In this document: positions 22,388 through 31,605 of the stretch, piece by piece
Position numbering within the stretch: the stretch's first letter is position 1
Layout: every line of letters starts with the position of its first letter
Assembly (NCBI GenBank): GCA_963556145.1
Contig: OY744469.1
Coordinates: forward strand, 3,258,767 to 3,322,766
DNA length: 64,000 nt
Source of the DNA: Hygrocybe punicea
Taxonomy: Eukaryota; Basidiomycota; Agaricomycetes; Agaricales; Hygrophoraceae
Reading direction: 5' to 3'
Position numbers and translations under genes: made by a program
The notes under the pieces: generated by a model
What the model saw: only the letters and a program-made list of their open reading frames with translations
The model's database searches: none
What the model was told of the DNA's origin: nothing

Positions 22388-25300
22388 ATGCCTCGTACTA
22401 AACAAACCGCCAAGTTGTCAGTCGGTGGTATTGCACCCCAAAGAACTGCTCAAACCGAATTGGTGTCGACCCCTGCAACGCCGGCGGTGCGTCTGATCGT
22501 GTCCTCCAATGCCTCAACTCCGTTGCCTCCCCCACCATCTGACGACAAAAATGATGTCCGTACTTACTTTTGGCGTTTTTTAAGTGGAAGCTGACCTCGT
22601 AATAGTTTTGTTACATTTGCCTGAATGGCGGATGCCTCCTGGTCTGTGATTACTGCCCACGTTCGGTTTGCGACGGATGTCTTTCCATCCCCACCTATTT
22701 GGATACCGCGTCCACAGTCTTTATCTGCCCAACGTGTCATGAGTTGAATTTCAAAGGCCCTCATCATCACCCATACTATGTAGGTGTGTCAATAATTCTC
22801 GACGACTTCAACTCTAATCATGATTCATTACTGACTTAGGCAATGTACACGTTGAATGGCCCAGCATACGTCGGTAATTCCCTCAACCCCACCGCCCATG
22901 TACCTGCCACGACGTCTCCGGCTCAAATTGCCCATTCCTTTCAAATGCACGCCCATTCCCAAGTCTCCAATGATACCGTCCTGATCCTGCACTTTGTGCT
23001 GTCCGGGACGTCTCACGCTGGTACACCCGCTAACGTTCTTGCTGCGTACATGTCAAGCTTTCTGGGAGAGTCAACTCTCGAGTTCGCTGAGGTTGAGTTC
23101 GATCTTTCGGACGACTCCAACTTCAAGCCGCATGCGAAACAAGTTTCCAGCCTTTGTCGCAAGTACCTGTATGTTTATAATTATCACATACTATACTGCT
23201 TCATCTGCTGAATTAAATACCAGACACCGTGCATCTCGACTTGTTGTTTTTATAACGACTCATTCCCATGACAACACCGGTGATCTGTTCATTGGTCCAA
23301 ATCTGTGTGTCTCCGTAACCGAAGTGAGTTTTTTTTTTTTGTGCTCCATTTTTCTAATTACTTGCATTAAATGTTAGTTTTTCAATCTCCTGATCCCCCG
23401 GAGGGTCGTAGGCTTTTTTCGTGAGCGGGATGTCACCGTTTGGGTGATGTCATGTGGTGCTTTGGTCAAAATGCCTGAGAGCTACCAGGACTTGGCTGGG
23501 GTGGTGAAACAGTACGTTTTTTCATCTTCGGTTTCAACTAAACTAAGTGCTTTATTTTAAGTTTTAAATTTAACAATTTGGTTGCCTTCACGGCAACCAA
23601 ATTTCAACCGATTCTCACCATCAACTTGATCATCAGCGTGGCGCAAAGGAACCTTGTGGAGCAGTTCTCATCTGAATGTGCGATTCAGGACACGGTGCCG
23701 ACAGTTTTTTCAATTGGCCGCCATACGGATATCGTATATATTCAATATTCCGGCGACGTTCTCAAGGGTACTCGTTATACCTGGTGCCACCCCAAAATCC
23801 GCCCATGGGGACAACAACTCCCCACTCAATGCTCCAAATGTGGCCGAATTCGATCTTGGTCTTTTTCTCGACAACGGTCGGATATAGTGGTGACGTTGTA
23901 GTAGTTGTACCTGGGCCGTCACGTGACCCAGGTCCCACGGTTGGATCTCCTTATGTAGTCATTTCCTGTTGTAGCGAGAGTCGTCCCATTCCATCACCCC
24001 ATCCAGACCCCGATTCCGTAGTGATCCCTTGAGCGTCCTCGGTACCACTCCAACGTGGTGATGAGAGCGACATTCGAACCCTAGCCAAACACGTACCCAG
24101 AACCAAAACCAGTACCAGTGCGAGACGTTTCAGAACCCGAGCAAAGAACTACGAACAAAGAACCAGGAACTAGAACCGATACTAGTACAGTACAAAACAC
24201 CCTCACCAGCCACCAATTTCCCCACGACGTCTTCACTACACCCATACCGCTCCGCACAAAACCAACGAAAAACGTTAACCCGACTCAGAGACAACCGCGG
24301 CCGATACACTCCATCCCAACCAAGCTCACCATCGACAACAACATCTTCCGAATCGTCCGTCACAGATCCCTCTAGTAACCCAAGAACCCCAGAGCAAAGT
24401 CAACCGAACACACCACCAACATCACCAGCACCACAACTACCCGACATCCAAAACAACCCAACGCCAGTACAAAACCGCCGAATCACCATGACCGAGTCCA
24501 GAGCCCTGCGCTGGGACGGCGGCCCCGATGAAAAAACGGCACCGGGCCAGTTCCTTCGCGAAATCAATATCAAAATCGAAGACAAAGAGTACAACACGGA
24601 TAAAAAGAAGATCGAATGCTTCCGCAATAATCTCGACTACGGAGGAACCGCTGATCTATGGTACGATGAACTACCGGACGACACCAAAAAGGACTGGGAC
24701 AAACTCGTCGAAGCGTTTGACAAGGAGTGGCCCAAAAACGCCGTGCCCAAACCCTCCAAACTCAAACAAGTCCGAGCCCTTAAAGACTGGACCATTACAG
24801 CGGGAGAATTAGGTACAAAAACAAAAACAACAGGATCAAAAGACGTATGGACCCACGTAAAATGGGCAAACGGGTTAGCGGCAAAAGTACGCGATGCAGA
24901 GGACAAAGGAGGACTCTTGTTACAGGACGTGTTCGACGCACTACCGGAACCCATTCGCGACCTCATTCGAGACAAACCCCGTGCGGACTACAAAGAGCTC
25001 GCGGAAACGGTACGCACCATCGACGTCATCTACCTCCAGGAGACGGTAGACAAACACAAAAGAAATGAGGAGACCGCCAGACTAGCATGAGTAGGGAACT
25101 CACCAACCAAGACCCTCCGCGACTCGTTCGCCAGCACCCACATCCACTCAAACGCAGGTCCCCGACCATACACCAGCCCCCAAAGCTTCCAACCACACGC
25201 TACACGAGCCCCCACGTTCGACCCCTTTGGAGGAGACGCAGGCGGCCGCAGGAACCTGTTCGGAGGAAGGGGATCTACCATTCGACCCTACAGAGGCACG

Positions 25301-28300
25301 GGCCTAGGAGCCCTAGGCATGGGAAGACAAACGCCCGGCCCTCCGTTCACAACTAGCACCGCAGACCGCCCCTTCGCCACAAGGCACCACGACTTACGAA
25401 ACATCAACCTCCCGCACCATTCCGACACCGAAGCCGGCCACGCTGCATATAACACACAAGTAATCGCATGGAACCGCGCAAACCCCAACGGCCGTCCCGA
25501 CGAGCTCCACCCATTCCCATTAACACCCGGAACAGCACCTCTCGGATCGCGCGAGTGCTGGGACTGTGGCAGAGCAGGTCACCGAACCGGGGACCCCGAT
25601 TGCCCCCGTATCCCAATCCCCGATCAGGAATGAACATGGCGCCGCGTCGCCAGTCGCATAAGCCGTGAAGCAGCAAAGGAACATTACCTCACCCAAAACG
25701 TAAACTTCGTCGGCCACGGATATCACGATCACCACTACGGATACGACAATTACGAGCAACCGTACAGAACCTACAACTACCCGAACGAGCTCGACGACGG
25801 CCAGGGAAATGGCGAAGGGCCGTCCGCATAGACGAAAGTCGGGCGGCCCAACAAAATCACCAGGCGGACACGCAGGTCCCCGACCAAAGTACGGGATGGG
25901 TCGGGGACACACGGATGAGCCCCCTCAATACAACTGCGCATACGGACACAGACCCCCTAGTCAGTACGAACACCGTGTACCATATACCCAAACACGAGAC
26001 CATTGACCCGTATGTGATTGAGAGAGACGCTCTACCAGCGAAACCATTCATCCACCCAATAAGCCTCCGAGGCCCACAAGGAATTCCTTACAGAATAAAA
26101 AGTCTGGTCGACGACGGGGCCATGGTAAACTCCATGTGCACGTCAACATACAAAAAGTACAGAGATCGGCTCGGCGCACTGTTCCCATCGCGCATGACGC
26201 TACGTATGGCGAACGGAGCCAAAATACCATTGCAGGGCCAATGGACCGGCGACGTAGACCTCGACGGACTGCACAGACGCGCTACGTTCGAGGTATTCCC
26301 AAGCGGAGGCAACTGGTCACTCCTATTTGGGAAGCCGTTGCTCCAGCAATATAGGGCCATCCATAACTACGAAGACGACACGCTGAGCGTACCACACAAC
26401 GGCGGCTGGAAGAAGATACTAAACGACAACAACACCAACGATGACCCCCAACCACCCCAAACCCACCCAGCTACAACGACACTAAGCGACACCCTTCAAG
26501 CAGCAGCCCTAACACCGAGACCAATCGCCGCAGGGGTCGGCCTATCTTGGCGCCGCGAACACAGATACCCACAAATACCCACCAGCCTAGTGAACGACGA
26601 ACCGCCCAGTAAAGAAGGAAAAACACATAGCCGTTCCCGCAACGCGTTCGCTCCGCTCGCCAGACTCGAGGATACGATCCTGGGCGAAACGCTCGATCGG
26701 GCAAACAACAGGTCCACATACCTACCACCCGAACTCCAAGGATACCGCATGCCGAGACACCCGGCTGGCCCATCGAGAACCGCACAGCTCGAATGCGACA
26801 TAGACGGCGTTGAGAAAACTCAGGAACAGACGAGCCGCCGCAAGGGACGCCGCGACCGACGCAGAAGAACCACCTCGTTTGACCACGCACCGCCACAGCC
26901 CACAACCCACACGACGCCCGAACGCCCGCCCAAGCCAGTACCAAGCCAACCGATCTATACTACCCAGGAACACTGCCAACAGGACGACGACGACATCGGA
27001 GACATGCAACCGGAGGTCGACTTGGACGCAGATAAATCAATCTTCACCAGGAAAACTCACCCATTCAAGAAAGAGCGCGTCGAAGCAGTACTGGCCAACG
27101 TTAAACTCGGACACGACCTCACCCCCACCCAACGAACACAAACGGAAGACCTGCTTCGCGAGTTCGCGGACTGTTTCGCTCTATCCGTGAGCGAGGTGAG
27201 CCCTGTCCCCGGCGCTGAACACCGAATACACATACCTCCCAACACAGTGTTCCCAAAACGGGTACCTCGACAACGGCAGTTCAACGTAGCACAACGCGAG
27301 TTCCTCAACAAAACCATAGACGAGTTGTTGGCCGCCGACATCATAGAACCAATACGACCGGAGGACGTGAAATGCGCCTCACCCATCGCCCTGGGACACA
27401 AAGCCCACGATGGCCCAGGACTCCCAATGGAGGAACTGCAGTACCGGGTCAACGAGGAATGCGCCGCCCACGGATTCCCACCACCGCATGACCTAGAGCC
27501 ACGACAGCCACCCGAAACACCACCCCCGGAAACCACAAAACCCGCGAAGTGGCGGTTCTGCCAAAACTACAAAGCACTAAACAATGTAACGGAAGTGTTT
27601 CCGATGCCGCAGGGCGACATCCGTGCAAAACAGCAACGCCTAAGCGGACACAGGTGGGTGCATGGCTTCGACTTCGCGTCGGGCTTCTACGCAGTCGTCA
27701 TCCCTCAGGAAAGCAGGCCGTATTTAGCATTCTACATCAAAGGTCGCGGCTTCTTCACACAAAAACGGATGCCCTTCGGCCTCACTGGCGCCCCCTCAAC
27801 CTTTGCACACACCACAGCCCAGGCCCTCGGAGACATACTCACAACTTTGCAGCTCGAACTTTTCGTGGACGATGGCGGAACAGCTGGGGATGACTTCGAC
27901 GAGCTGCTAGAGCGCACACGGCACTTCTTTCAAAGGGTCCGCGAGACAGGCCTATCCCTATCAGCGAAAAAGTCAAAATTCTTCATGACAGAAATTATAT
28001 TTGCAGGATCCAAAGTCGGACCCGACGGTGTCCAAGCCGACGAGACCAAGGTCACCGCCGTGGTCGATTGGAGGGCACCACCAGACCTTCTCGCCCTCTC
28101 CAGCTTCCTCGGCTTAACGGGATACTTCAGAGATCTCATTCAGGGCTACGCCAAGCTCGCGCAGCCACTGTCCGACCTCCTACGCTCCGCCGACATACCG
28201 AAAAACGCCGGGAAATCAGCATATCGCGCAGCGCTGAGAGGCGTCAAGCTTGCCAATAGATGGACCGAAAAACACAAGAAGTGTTTTCTCGACTTGAAGA

Positions 28301-30610
28301 CAGTCCTCACCACTAACCCAGTTCTCTCAGCGCCGCGGTTCGACGGAACGCCCTTCATCGTCACGACGGACGGCTGCAAAGAGGGTTTCGGAGCAGTCCT
28401 CTCCCAGAGGATGAGCGTAACACGACCCGGTGGCAAAGTAATAACAAGCCTACACCCCATCGCATACGCCTCTAAACGCACCTCCACCGCTGAAGAACGC
28501 TACAAGCCATTCCTGCTCGAGTTTGAGGCCCTCAAGTTTGCGCTGGACAAATTTGACAACATCATTTGGGGGTTCCCCGTCGAACTGGAGACGGATTGCC
28601 AGGCCCTGCGTGACGTTCTAAACAGCACTGACCTTAACGCTACCCACGCATGCTGGAGAGACGGGGTGCTAGCCCACCAGATAACCGACGTCCGCCACAT
28701 TCCGGGCAGAGTGAACCTCGTGGGCGATGCACTCAGCCGCAAAGACGAAGAGCTCCCGAAGATACCGGGGGACGGGAGCAGCTGGTCTGTTTCACCAGAC
28801 TGGGAGGTCTCACACGGCCTCGCCTACGACCTCTTCACGTTAACTGATGCCACCCCAGACACCCACCAATCGCTACGCAACCGCTTCCAAGACGAACCCG
28901 TGTTCGTCGAGATCATAGATGCCTTACTCGACAACCCCGACAACCCATCTGAGCGTGACAAACGACGCGCGACCCACCGAGCAAGAGACTTCTTCATCGA
29001 GGAGGGACGCCTGTGGAAGCTGGGCAACCCCACACCCGCGAGGGCCACACCACGCCGAGAGTGCGTCACCAAAGCGGAGGCGACGGCGCTCGCCAAATTG
29101 GAGCACGACAAAACCCACATGGGACGCGACTTAATCAAAATGCAGCTGTTGGACAAAATATGCACCCCATTCCTCGACGCATCAATAACAACGGCGATAC
29201 GCCAGTGCGGGCGGTGCAAGAACTTCGGGACCACCCACGTCCACGCCCTACTCCGACCAATCGTCAGGAGCCAACCTTTCGAGCTGCTCGTAGGCGACTA
29301 CACCTCTATGCCGACGGGAAAGGGTGGGTACACAAAGATAGGCCTCTACGCTGATGTATTCTCCAGGAAACTATTCGCGTTCAAGATCAAATCTGCCACG
29401 GGAAAAGCCACCGTGGAAAGCTTGGAACGAATCAGCAATGCATTCGTCGCACCCACGGTATTCATGACTGACGGAGGTTCCCACTTTGACTGCGACGTGG
29501 TGCGAAACTACTGTGCTAGTGTCCGAACTAAACACCACGTCGTAGCCGCGTACTCCCCCTGGATCAACGGACTCATAGAAGGATCAAACAAGATACTCCT
29601 GAACACCCTTAAACGACTGTGCGCTCCCGGACTCGGAGAGGATGAGTATGAGCTAATGGCCGTCAACGACATCCCAAAAAATTGGCCCCAACATTTGGAT
29701 GCTGCGGTGAAAGCTTTATCTGATAGAATCCTTCCATCACTAAAATTTTCCCCGAATGAGTTACTATTCGGTTTAGCAGTGAACTCCCGAGCCCCAGACG
29801 ACCCCGAAGCCACCCCACTACCCACAGACACTGCAATAGCAATTCACCTCGCTTACGCGGAGCAACAGCGGTTAGACGGTCACGCTTGTGCCGTGGACCA
29901 CGCAGCAAACCGCAAGGCAATTTTCGACGCCAGGGTCCTCCAACACGCCCCCAGAGAAGTTATATTTAAATCTGGCCAGCTAGTACAAGTATATCACAGT
30001 GACCTGATCAATGTCTACTCTAGTGAACGCAAACTACTACCACGCTGGTCCATACCCCGCCGCATCGTAGCCCGAATACGCAATTCCTACTCCCTGGAAA
30101 CTCTGGAGGGCATTGCCCTACCAGGTACCTTCAACGCCCGCCGACTTCAAACCTTCGAGCCCAGGGCAGGCACCAGGTTGGCGCATGCCGAGAGCATTCG
30201 ACCGCGCAGCACCGACACCGATGAGCCTAGTTTGGATCCAGAGAGGATTGGCCAGGAGGCTGACCCAGACGCGACTCGTGATGAGGAGGTTGTTCCCTAG
30301 CAACGAGGACGTTGCTAAAGAGGAGGGGGGTACTTGTAGTAGTTGTACCTGGGCCGTCACGTGACCCAGGTCCCACGGTTGGATCTCCTTATGTAGTCAT
30401 TTCCTGTTGTAGCGAGAGTCGTCCCATTCCATCACCCCATCCAGACCCTGATTCCGTAGTGATCCCTTGAGCGTCCTCGGTACCACTCCAACGTGTGATA
30501 GGTGTCGATATCATTTAACTTTCGAACACCCAGGGGGTGAGCTTAACTGGTTGGGGGGCGAATTCTTCGGTGGACGTTGGTTGATACGTGATATCCCATT
30601 TACCACGTAG
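22388..30610 (+). CDS. Histone-H3-tail-mimic / ADD-PHD-finger protein gene, split by a Gypsy insertion
   Basis: Exons 22388-22555, 22606-22779, 22840-23168, 23224-23323, 23378-23511 and 23562-23896, continuing after the retrotransposon at 30495-30610. The total is 1356 nt in one frame (451 aa). The protein starts MPRTKQTAKLSVGGIAP; after Met removal, 11 of the first 16 residues equal histone H3 (R2 to A7, S10, G12, G13, A15, P16). Lys4 is kept, while H3 Lys9 and Lys14 are Leu and Ile. Exon 2 is an ADD/PHD-like zinc finger: CYICLNGGC, LLVCDYC, SVCDGC, FICPTCH, with Cys where classical PHD has His. The C-terminal domain (LHFVLSG, LVVFITTHSHDNTGD, TRYTWCHPKIRPWG) ends in a zinc ribbon, CSKC plus CDRC. 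The retrotransposon lies between its halves; the present frame stops just inside the LTR (414 aa). Function unknown; chromatin association is inferred. Confidence 0.7.
23897..24052 (+). repeat. 5' LTR
   Basis: Starts TGTAGTAGTTGTACC. It contains an E-box palindrome GTCACGTGAC (CACGTG at 23920-23925) inside a longer imperfect palindrome CCTGGG...CCCAGG, a plausible promoter element. Ends ACCACTCCA. Confidence 0.9.
24056..24080 (+). other. Primer-binding site
   Basis: Three bases after the LTR, TGGTGATGAGAGCGAC followed by ATTCGAACC reads as the complement of a tRNA 3' end: CCA, discriminator A, acceptor strand TCTCATC, T-stem GTCGC and T-loop TTCGAAT. I cannot name the tRNA from memory. Confidence 0.65.
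24488..25633 (+). CDS. gag: Gag polyprotein with one internal stop
   Basis: ATG at 24488. The capsid-like part reads ALRWDGGPDEKTAPGQF, ECFRNNLDYGGTADLWYDE and WDKLVEAFDKEWP, then a Gly/Pro/Arg-rich linker and a CCHC zinc knuckle CWDCGRAGHRTGDPDC near the C-terminus. A single in-frame TGA at 25088-25090 (RLA-stop-VGN) interrupts an otherwise open 381-codon frame. It could be a point mutation such as CGA to TGA, or a readthrough site. Gag coats the RNA and forms virus-like particles. Confidence 0.8.
25915..30300 (+). CDS. pol: Pol polyprotein (protease, reverse transcriptase, RNase H, integrase)
   Basis: An intact 1461-aa frame in a different frame from gag. Domains in order: aspartic protease with VDDGAMVNSM (residues about 60-75); reverse transcriptase with FDFASGFYAVVIP, MPFGLTGAPSTF and catalytic FVDDGG (about 650); RNase H with TTDGCKEGFGAVLSQ and LETDCQALRDVL (about 820-900); integrase with HHCC zinc finger (LEHDKTHMGR, CGRC), catalytic Asp in GDYTSMP, Asp in TDGGSHFD and Glu in NGLIEGSNK; then a C-terminal module with LLPRWSIPRRIV resembling GPY/F. 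All catalytic residues are visible, so the element may be active apart from the gag stop. Confidence 0.93.
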   Translation: MSPLNTTAHTDTDPLVSTNTVYHIPKHETIDPYVIERDALPAKPFIHPISLRGPQGIPYRIKSLVDDGAMVNSMCTSTYKKYRDRLGALFPSRMTLRMANGAKIPLQGQWTGDVDLDGLHRRATFEVFPSGGNWSLLFGKPLLQQYRAIHNYEDDTLSVPHNGGWKKILNDNNTNDDPQPPQTHPATTTLSDTLQAAALTPRPIAAGVGLSWRREHRYPQIPTSLVNDEPPSKEGKTHSRSRNAFAPLARLEDTILGETLDRANNRSTYLPPELQGYRMPRHPAGPSRTAQLECDIDGVEKTQEQTSRRKGRRDRRRRTTSFDHAPPQPTTHTTPERPPKPVPSQPIYTTQEHCQQDDDDIGDMQPEVDLDADKSIFTRKTHPFKKERVEAVLANVKLGHDLTPTQRTQTEDLLREFADCFALSVSEVSPVPGAEHRIHIPPNTVFPKRVPRQRQFNVAQREFLNKTIDELLAADIIEPIRPEDVKCASPIALGHKAHDGPGLPMEELQYRVNEECAAHGFPPPHDLEPRQPPETPPPETTKPAKWRFCQNYKALNNVTEVFPMPQGDIRAKQQRLSGHRWVHGFDFASGFYAVVIPQESRPYLAFYIKGRGFFTQKRMPFGLTGAPSTFAHTTAQALGDILTTLQLELFVDDGGTAGDDFDELLERTRHFFQRVRETGLSLSAKKSKFFMTEIIFAGSKVGPDGVQADETKVTAVVDWRAPPDLLALSSFLGLTGYFRDLIQGYAKLAQPLSDLLRSADIPKNAGKSAYRAALRGVKLANRWTEKHKKCFLDLKTVLTTNPVLSAPRFDGTPFIVTTDGCKEGFGAVLSQRMSVTRPGGKVITSLHPIAYASKRTSTAEERYKPFLLEFEALKFALDKFDNIIWGFPVELETDCQALRDVLNSTDLNATHACWRDGVLAHQITDVRHIPGRVNLVGDALSRKDEELPKIPGDGSSWSVSPDWEVSHGLAYDLFTLTDATPDTHQSLRNRFQDEPVFVEIIDALLDNPDNPSERDKRRATHRARDFFIEEGRLWKLGNPTPARATPRRECVTKAEATALAKLEHDKTHMGRDLIKMQLLDKICTPFLDASITTAIRQCGRCKNFGTTHVHALLRPIVRSQPFELLVGDYTSMPTGKGGYTKIGLYADVFSRKLFAFKIKSATGKATVESLERISNAFVAPTVFMTDGGSHFDCDVVRNYCASVRTKHHVVAAYSPWINGLIEGSNKILLNTLKRLCAPGLGEDEYELMAVNDIPKNWPQHLDAAVKALSDRILPSLKFSPNELLFGLAVNSRAPDDPEATPLPTDTAIAIHLAYAEQQRLDGHACAVDHAANRKAIFDARVLQHAPREVIFKSGQLVQVYHSDLINVYSSERKLLPRWSIPRRIVARIRNSYSLETLEGIALPGTFNARRLQTFEPRAGTRLAHAESIRPRSTDTDEPSLDPERIGQEADPDATRDEEVVP
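30317..30334 (+). other. Polypurine tract
   Basis: AAAGAGGAGGGGGG directly before the 3' LTR, the usual second-strand primer of Gypsy elements. Confidence 0.75.
30335..30490 (+). repeat. 3' LTR
   Basis: Same as the 5' LTR except one base. E-box CACGTG at 30358-30363. Followed by the ACGT target duplication and then the last codons of the H3-tail gene (TGT GAT AGG TGT, CDRC). Confidence 0.9.
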
Positions 30611-31235
30611 TTATATTTTTACCTTTCATGTGCATTTGTTTGTCTCAGCAACTTTTATAGTTGCTATGCCCAAATCCCAGATTCAAGCAAGTCAAGCAGA
30701 ACTTCAGACAGGTGAGCCAGGTTCTGGGACTAAAAAAAATCGTATGCATGTATGAAGAAATGAATCATTTCCACCCTATATACCTATTCTAGTAGTACAT
30801 TAATTCCATATTATACTTCACTGCATGACCTGAACTAGCAAGAGATATCGGATAGAACCAAAGATATTTCATCACGTGATGTTCAAATTCTTTTTCTCTC
30901 CAAACCAAATTCCGATGCTGTCCAAACGTCTCGTCTCAACATCACTGCTGCTGCTTCTTGCACTAACCATTCTATTCCAAATGAATAATCTAGAGGTCCT
31001 ATTTGACTTGTATTCAACACATCTGAATTACTAAACTACTAAATTATGTTAGTTCTCGACCGCTGAAGTTCATACAGATGGAAAATTCAGTAAAATCTTG
31101 GCTGGAACTAGCCAATTGCTTTGGAAGGGTTTCGGTAAGTAAAGCCAACTACTTCTACATCTATTCAATCAATTGAGGCCTTTCATCCTATGGAATGGTT
31201 AGGTATTACTTGTCAGGGTTGGAGCGGATTCAGCC
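30611..31235 (+). other. Upstream region of RepHel, possible short 5' exon
   Basis: AT-rich. An ATG at 30666 opens MPKSQIQASQAELQT before a GTGAGC donor and might be a leader exon spliced to RepHel. Nothing else is identified. Confidence 0.3.
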
Positions 31236-31440
31236 TGTTCAAACCATTGGGTTTGTCCTTCTCTCAGCCCAGCCAGTTGGGTTTGTATTTTTCTCTGCCC
31301 AGACGGTTGGGTTTGTGTTTATCTCCACCCAGACAGTTGGGTTTGTATTTTTCTCCGCCCAGTGAGTTGGGTTTGTATTTTTCTCCACCCAGACAGTTGG
31401 GTTTGTATTTTTCTCTGCCAGGCAGTTGGGTTTGTTATTA
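31236..31440. repeat. 30-bp minisatellite, about 6-7 copies
   Basis: Units of AGTTGGGTTTGTATTTTTC followed by TCYGCCCAGAC repeat head to tail just upstream of the RepHel coding region. The open frame over it (GLYFSPPRQL repeats) is a by-product. Confidence 0.9.
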
Positions 31441-31605
31441 TCTCAGCATGAAATATTCTGTGCATTGTTCTCTTTACCCAGACCATCTAGTGTATTGTCT
31501 TCTCTGCCTCAACAGTTGAATCAATCTCCATACATCTTGTTATGGATCTGCACAGGTATCCTAACCTGGCATTTTCCTACATTGATAATATTCCATCTCA
31601 GGAAG

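Larger units (their letters stand above)
23897..30490 (+). mobile_element. Young Ty3/Gypsy LTR retrotransposon
   Basis: The 156-bp LTRs (23897-24052 and 30335-30490) begin TGTAGTAG and end CACTCCA. They differ at one base that I can see (CCCCGATT against CCCTGATT), so insertion is recent. ACGT flanks both sides (23893-23896, 30491-30494) as a 4-bp target duplication. Removing the element restores the H3-tail gene frame. Internal order: primer-binding site, gag, pol (protease, RT, RNase H, integrase), polypurine tract. Confidence 0.92.

Noticed and set aside
24847..30364. Numerous antisense and shifted open frames inside the retrotransposon
   Set aside because: Shadows of the GC-rich gag and pol genes; none has domain motifs.
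31190..31519. Open frame with GLYFSPPRQL repeats as a protein
   Set aside because: Translation of the 30-bp minisatellite upstream of RepHel.
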